Origin: an uncultured Acetobacteraceae bacterium | Lineage (GTDB): Bacteria > Pseudomonadota > Alphaproteobacteria > Acetobacterales > Acetobacteraceae | DNA: 51,366 bases | NCBI GenBank assembly: GCA_903924985.1 | Contig: CAIYDT010000243.1 | Coordinates: 1-51,366, forward strand | Reading direction: 5' to 3' | In this document: piece by piece, positions 48,614 through 51,366 of the stretch | Layout of the letters: the number at the start of each line of letters is the position of its first letter | How positions within the stretch are numbered: position 1 is the first letter of the stretch | The notes under the pieces: model-generated | What the model was told of the DNA's origin: nothing | What the model saw: only the letters and a program-made list of their open reading frames with translations | Databases searched by the model: none | Position numbers and translations under genes: made by a program

Positions 48614-50227
48614 ATGTACCTGCCATCCCGCACCTACCGCACATTGATCATGGGCCGAAAAGGCGCCGTCGGGACCAACCACCCGCTGGCGACGCAAGCC
48701 GGCCTGGATGCCCTGCGGGAGGGCGGCAACGCCGTGGACGCTACCGCCGCCATCGCCCTGACCCTGAGCGTGGTGGAGCCGATGATGTCCGGCCTCGGCG
48801 GCGACGGGTTCTACCAGGTGCACCACCAGGGCACGACAAAGTGCTGGAACGCCACCGGATCGGCCCCCCGCGCGGCGACGCCCGAACGCTTCAAGGCCAA
48901 AGGCATCTCCGTGCGCGGGCCTTTAAGTGTCTCAACCCCAGGCTTCCTGGCCGGCATCGGCGCCCTGCACGCCGCCCACGGGACCCTGCCCTGGGCCCGC
49001 CTTTGCGCCCCGGCGATCGAGCACGCGCGAGACGGCTTCCCCGCCACCCACCACTACCGCCACTTCGTGCGGGACGTGCGCTCGGTGGTCGCCGCCGACC
49101 GCCGCAGCCACGCGGTGTTCCTGGCCGGGCTTGCACAAGGCGAACCACCGCTCGCGTCTCTGATCGTGCAGTCCGACCTGGCCCGCACCCTGGAGGAAAT
49201 CGCCGCCGATGGGATTGAAACCTTCTACCGAGGCCGGTTGGCTCGGCGTCTGGCCGCCGGGATGAAGGAAGCCGGGGTGCTGGTCGACGAGCGCGACCTG
49301 TCGGAATGCCGGCATGAGGTCGTGGACCCCATCGCCGTGGATTACCGCGGCTTCCGCGTTTCGCAGACCCCGCCCAATTCCACCGGCTTCACGCATCTGC
49401 AAATGCTGAAGATCGTGGAACGTTTCGATTTCGCCGCACTGGACCCGGTGCAGCGCATCCACGTCCTGGTGGAGGCCAAGAAACGCGCCTTCCAGGACCG
49501 GGAGCGCTATGGCACGGATCCGCATTTCGGGGATGTGCCGCTGGACCGGCTGCTGTCGGACGCCAACGCCGATGCTCTGGCAGCCTCGATCGACCTGTCC
49601 CGCTCGGCCGAGATCGCGCTGGCGGAGCCGGAACGGGCCGCTGGCGACACGACCTATTTCTGCGTGGTGGACAGCGCGGGGAACGCCGTGTCGGGCATCC
49701 AGAGCATCAACTCCGGCTTCGGGTCCGGCGTGACGGCGGGGGATACCGGGGTGCTGCTGAACAACCGCATGGCCTACTGGCATCTGGCCGAGGGCCACGC
49801 CAACCGCCTGGTCCCCGGCAAGCGCGTCCGCCACACCATGAACGCGCCGATGGTGTTCAAGGACGGCCGGCTGTGGGCGGTGGAGGGCACCCCCGGCGCC
49901 GACAACCAGGTGCAGGTGAATTTGCAAGTGCTGACGTCGATGATGGACCTCGGGGCCGATCCGCAAACGGCGCTGGAGGCCCCGAGATGGACGTCCATCC
50001 AGCACGGCCAGGGCGCCAATTGGCCGCATGAGGGGGACGGGCGGCTGACGATCGAACCGGGGTTCGGGACGGAGGTGCTGGCGGGGTTGGAGAAGCTGGG
50101 CCACCGGCTGCACCGCGTCGGGGCGCTGGAGGGGCCGTGCAGCGTGCAGGCGATCCGGGTGATGGACAACGGCGTGCTTGCGGCAGGGTCGGACCCTCGG
50201 CGGGATGGGTGGGCGGGGGCGTTTTAG
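48614..50227 (+). CDS. ggt: Gamma-glutamyltransferase-family Ntn hydrolase
   Basis: A 537-residue enzyme that should self-cleave before the nucleophile Thr346 (AGDTTYFCVVD). NHPLATQAGLDALREGGNAVDA and SGLGGDGFYQVH are the N-terminal family blocks, and TMNAPMVFKDGRLWAVEGT and PGADNQVQVN lie in the small subunit. No signal peptide is present, so it is probably cytosolic and may act on glutathione or acyl-amino compounds. ATG 48614 is preceded by GGAGG. It is divergent from the udgX gene. Confidence 0.88.
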   Translation: MYLPSRTYRTLIMGRKGAVGTNHPLATQAGLDALREGGNAVDATAAIALTLSVVEPMMSGLGGDGFYQVHHQGTTKCWNATGSAPRAATPERFKAKGISVRGPLSVSTPGFLAGIGALHAAHGTLPWARLCAPAIEHARDGFPATHHYRHFVRDVRSVVAADRRSHAVFLAGLAQGEPPLASLIVQSDLARTLEEIAADGIETFYRGRLARRLAAGMKEAGVLVDERDLSECRHEVVDPIAVDYRGFRVSQTPPNSTGFTHLQMLKIVERFDFAALDPVQRIHVLVEAKKRAFQDRERYGTDPHFGDVPLDRLLSDANADALAASIDLSRSAEIALAEPERAAGDTTYFCVVDSAGNAVSGIQSINSGFGSGVTAGDTGVLLNNRMAYWHLAEGHANRLVPGKRVRHTMNAPMVFKDGRLWAVEGTPGADNQVQVNLQVLTSMMDLGADPQTALEAPRWTSIQHGQGANWPHEGDGRLTIEPGFGTEVLAGLEKLGHRLHRVGALEGPCSVQAIRVMDNGVLAAGSDPRRDGWAGAF

Positions 50228-50280
50228 GGGGGAGCGGTCCGACGATGACGGTTGGCCGTGCCGCCTCACAGGAAGAGTCG

Positions 50281-50376
50281 TCATAAATGCTGGTCCGCGG
50301 TGTATTCGATCGCGGCGTGGAGGCGTTCGGCGGCGGCGCGGTTCCGATCCGAGATGTAGCCGAGGATCGTGAACGA
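50281..50376 (-). pseudogene. Truncated ParE-type toxin remnant
   Basis: Directly downstream of the antitoxin gene, an open frame without a start codon reads ILGYISDRNRAAAERLHAAI, then EYTADQHL, and stops at 50281-50283. The pattern Y-I-S-x-x-N-x-x-A-A-x-x-L-x-x-x-I is the first half of a ParE toxin. The basic end and the second half are missing, and no start joins it. This looks like a decayed toxin that left its antitoxin behind. Confidence 0.55.
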
Positions 50377-50388
50377 TCATTGCGTGCC

Positions 50389-50583
50389 TCAGGGGTTAGT
50401 ATCGGAGGCAGCATGCCGCTTGCTTTCGATCAGCGCTTTCATCGTTGCCATGACCTCGGCATGGGAGATCATTGGGCCTTGGCTGGCCATGGCGGCGGCG
50501 ACCTTGGCCCGGAACCACCGGTCGTGGGCCTCGGCTTCCTCGGTGGCGGTGAATTCGGATTCACGGGGTGAGAGTGCGGACAT
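50389..50583 (-). CDS. Orphan antitoxin, RelB/stability-determinant type
   Basis: A 64-residue acidic/basic mixed protein. MSALSPRESEFTATEEAEAH, then DRWFRAKVAAAMA, and ISHAEVMATMKALIESK resemble the short antitoxins that precede ParE toxins ('ExxASYDRWFRxKV ... HDEVMxxMxxLI'). I chose ATG 50583; an in-frame ATG five codons upstream is possible. The toxin downstream is a fragment. It is divergent from the second antitoxin gene with about 105 bases between them. Confidence 0.7.
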   Translation of the reverse strand: MSALSPRESEFTATEEAEAHDRWFRAKVAAAMASQGPMISHAEVMATMKALIESKRHAASDTNP

Positions 50584-50688
50584 GCGGTAGCCTACCAAAC
50601 TGGCGCGACCGTTTGCCAGTTCAGCGACGGGGCGGTTACGTTGAATTGGCTTGCTCTGGACGCGGAAAAGACCGACCCTGGGCAGGTC

Positions 50689-50886
50689 ATGAACGAGATC
50701 GCCCCCATCGCGCGCCCGGTTCCGGCCGAGTGGCTTGAAGCGCTCGCCAGAAGCGACGCAGAACTTGCCGCCGGGTTAACCGTGCCGGCGGCCGTCGTGC
50801 ATCGCCGTATCAGGGAGTCCATCGCTCGGATGGACGAGAAGCGGGCCGGCGGCGCGAAGCGCGAGATAAGTCCGACGATTGATTGA
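50689..50886 (+). CDS. Antitoxin of ParE-type pair
   Basis: About 65 residues from ATG 50689 (MNEIAPIARPVPAEWLEALA); a TTG 48 bases upstream is possible. SDAELAAGLTVPAAVVHRRI is the DNA-binding-like part, and a basic C-terminus follows (KRAGGAKREIS). The gene overlaps the toxin start, as expected for a toxin-antitoxin operon. No named family is certain. Confidence 0.65.
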   Translation: MNEIAPIARPVPAEWLEALARSDAELAAGLTVPAAVVHRRIRESIARMDEKRAGGAKREISPTID

Positions 50887-51175
50887 ATATACGCCGGAAG
50901 CGCTGCGGCAGGTTGACGCCCTGTTGCTGTACTATGAGGAACGGAAGCGCCACGGAGCGGCTCGAGGTCTTTTGACCGCGCTCGAACAAGCTGAACGGCA
51001 GATTGAGCGGGATCCTTCCGCCGGATTGGCCGCACCTCGGCCCTTCCCGCAGCTGACCCGGCCAGACCGGGGCTGGCTCAAGTCGGGACGATACTGGATT
51101 ACCTACAGCACCACCATGCCGCCGGTTATCGTGGGCGTTTTCTTCGAGACCTCCAACATTCCCGGACGCCTATGA
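50879..51175 (+). CDS. RelE/ParE-superfamily toxin
   Basis: A 98-residue ParE-like protein. IEYTPEALRQVDALLLYYEE, RDPSAGLAAPRPFP and SGRYWITYSTTMPPVIVGVF with FETSNIPGRL fit the ParE fold and length. The start is not ATG; TTG 50879 (LIEYTPEA) overlaps the antitoxin by eight bases. All parts are present, so the pair may be active, unlike the neighbouring one. ParE toxins poison DNA gyrase. Confidence 0.8.
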   Translation: MIEYTPEALRQVDALLLYYEERKRHGAARGLLTALEQAERQIERDPSAGLAAPRPFPQLTRPDRGWLKSGRYWITYSTTMPPVIVGVFFETSNIPGRL

Positions 51176-51366
51176 CATCGGTCGAGTCGCGCCATGAGCT
51201 GGCCAGCGTCGCGGCAGCGGAAAGCCGCACGCCGACGAACTATGCCGAGCTTCCGTCTTCGCGTTACATCAAGTCCCTGAAAAGACTCGAATCATCGCGT
51301 GGAACCCCTCTCAAACGTAGCCATGTAATATCATTCTTTAGACTTGTACGGGGAGGCCATATGTGC
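51172..51366 (+). CDS. Open frame running off the window, coupled to the toxin gene
   Basis: ATG 51172 lies in the toxin stop (ATGA at 51172-51175). The frame stays open for 65 codons to the window end: MTSVESRHELASVAAAESRT, then PTNYAELPSSRYIKSLKRLE. No family recognised; base composition turns AT-rich toward the edge. It could be a third gene of the toxin-antitoxin unit or a chance frame. Confidence 0.3.
   Translation, partial: MTSVESRHELASVAAAESRTPTNYAELPSSRYIKSLKRLESSRGTPLKRSHVISFFRLVRGGHMC

Noticed and set aside
1..51366. tRNA or rRNA genes
   Set aside because: Scanning for T-loop patterns (GGTTCGA-type with matching acceptor stems) gave no convincing candidate by eye; a covariance-model search would settle it.

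Overview
The window looks like chromosomal DNA of a GC-rich alphaproteobacterium, probably in or near the Acetobacteraceae/Rhodospirillales. Pointers are the alpha-type aa3 oxidase subunit IV, the FYDLN-acid (TIGR02300) protein, the aroA-cmk-rpsA-sppA-ihfB-lapA-pyrF-trpF order, HdaA beside an AI-2E-type permease and purMN, and TTAA-N7-TTAA (CtrA-like) sites. The assignment rests on gene content and order only. I saw no rRNA, tRNA or CRISPR array.

Region 1 (1-18182) is an accessory metabolic and uptake locus behind the tail of an IS630-type transposase. A DedA-like membrane protein comes first. Next is a ThDP-dependent acetolactate-synthase-like enzyme overlapping an Asp/Glu racemase-family gene. 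Two complete but dissimilar LIV-type (branched-chain amino acid-like) ABC importers follow, transcribed divergently. The rightward one runs on through a second racemase-family gene and hyuA/hyuB (hydantoinase/oxoprolinase type). Both racemase-like proteins lack the usual second cysteine, and one ATP site of the left importer looks degenerate. The natural reading is import and opening of a cyclic imide, lactam or amide-type compound; the substrate is unknown.

Region 2 (18130-30450) is core housekeeping: hdaA, a permease, a CDP-alcohol phosphatidyltransferase, purM-purN, a COX subunit IV peptide, and a long leftward set aroA-cmk-rpsA-sppA-ihfB-lapA-pyrF-trpF. A vapBC toxin-antitoxin pair sits between cmk and rpsA, under a CtrA-like site.

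Region 3 (30452-37739) is mixed: a YdcF protein, a lipoprotein-type truncated haemoglobin with a Lys/Pro-rich tail, a PhyH dioxygenase, pcm, an LLM oxidoreductase, and a membrane-anchored unknown. The LLM gene and the unknown share a regulatory gap holding an exact FNR-type box and a perfect 12-bp inverted repeat. Two glycosyltransferases and a DsbA-like isomerase close the region.

Region 4 (37786-41184) encodes surface polysaccharide functions: GtrA, an ExoY-type priming transferase and two GT2 enzymes. Region 5 (41215-44927) has a GYD protein, an SDR, a Rieske oxygenase alpha subunit, a truncated sulfotransferase and a zinc alcohol dehydrogenase. Region 6 (44937-51366) has a strong terminator, rpmJ, an msrQ without msrP, aat, a VOC protein, a DUF4130-UdgX fusion, a gamma-glutamyltransferase, a decayed ParE-type pair, an intact ParE-type pair and an open frame running off the edge. 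A family of palindromic intergenic repeats with a CGTCAT edge recurs through the window.
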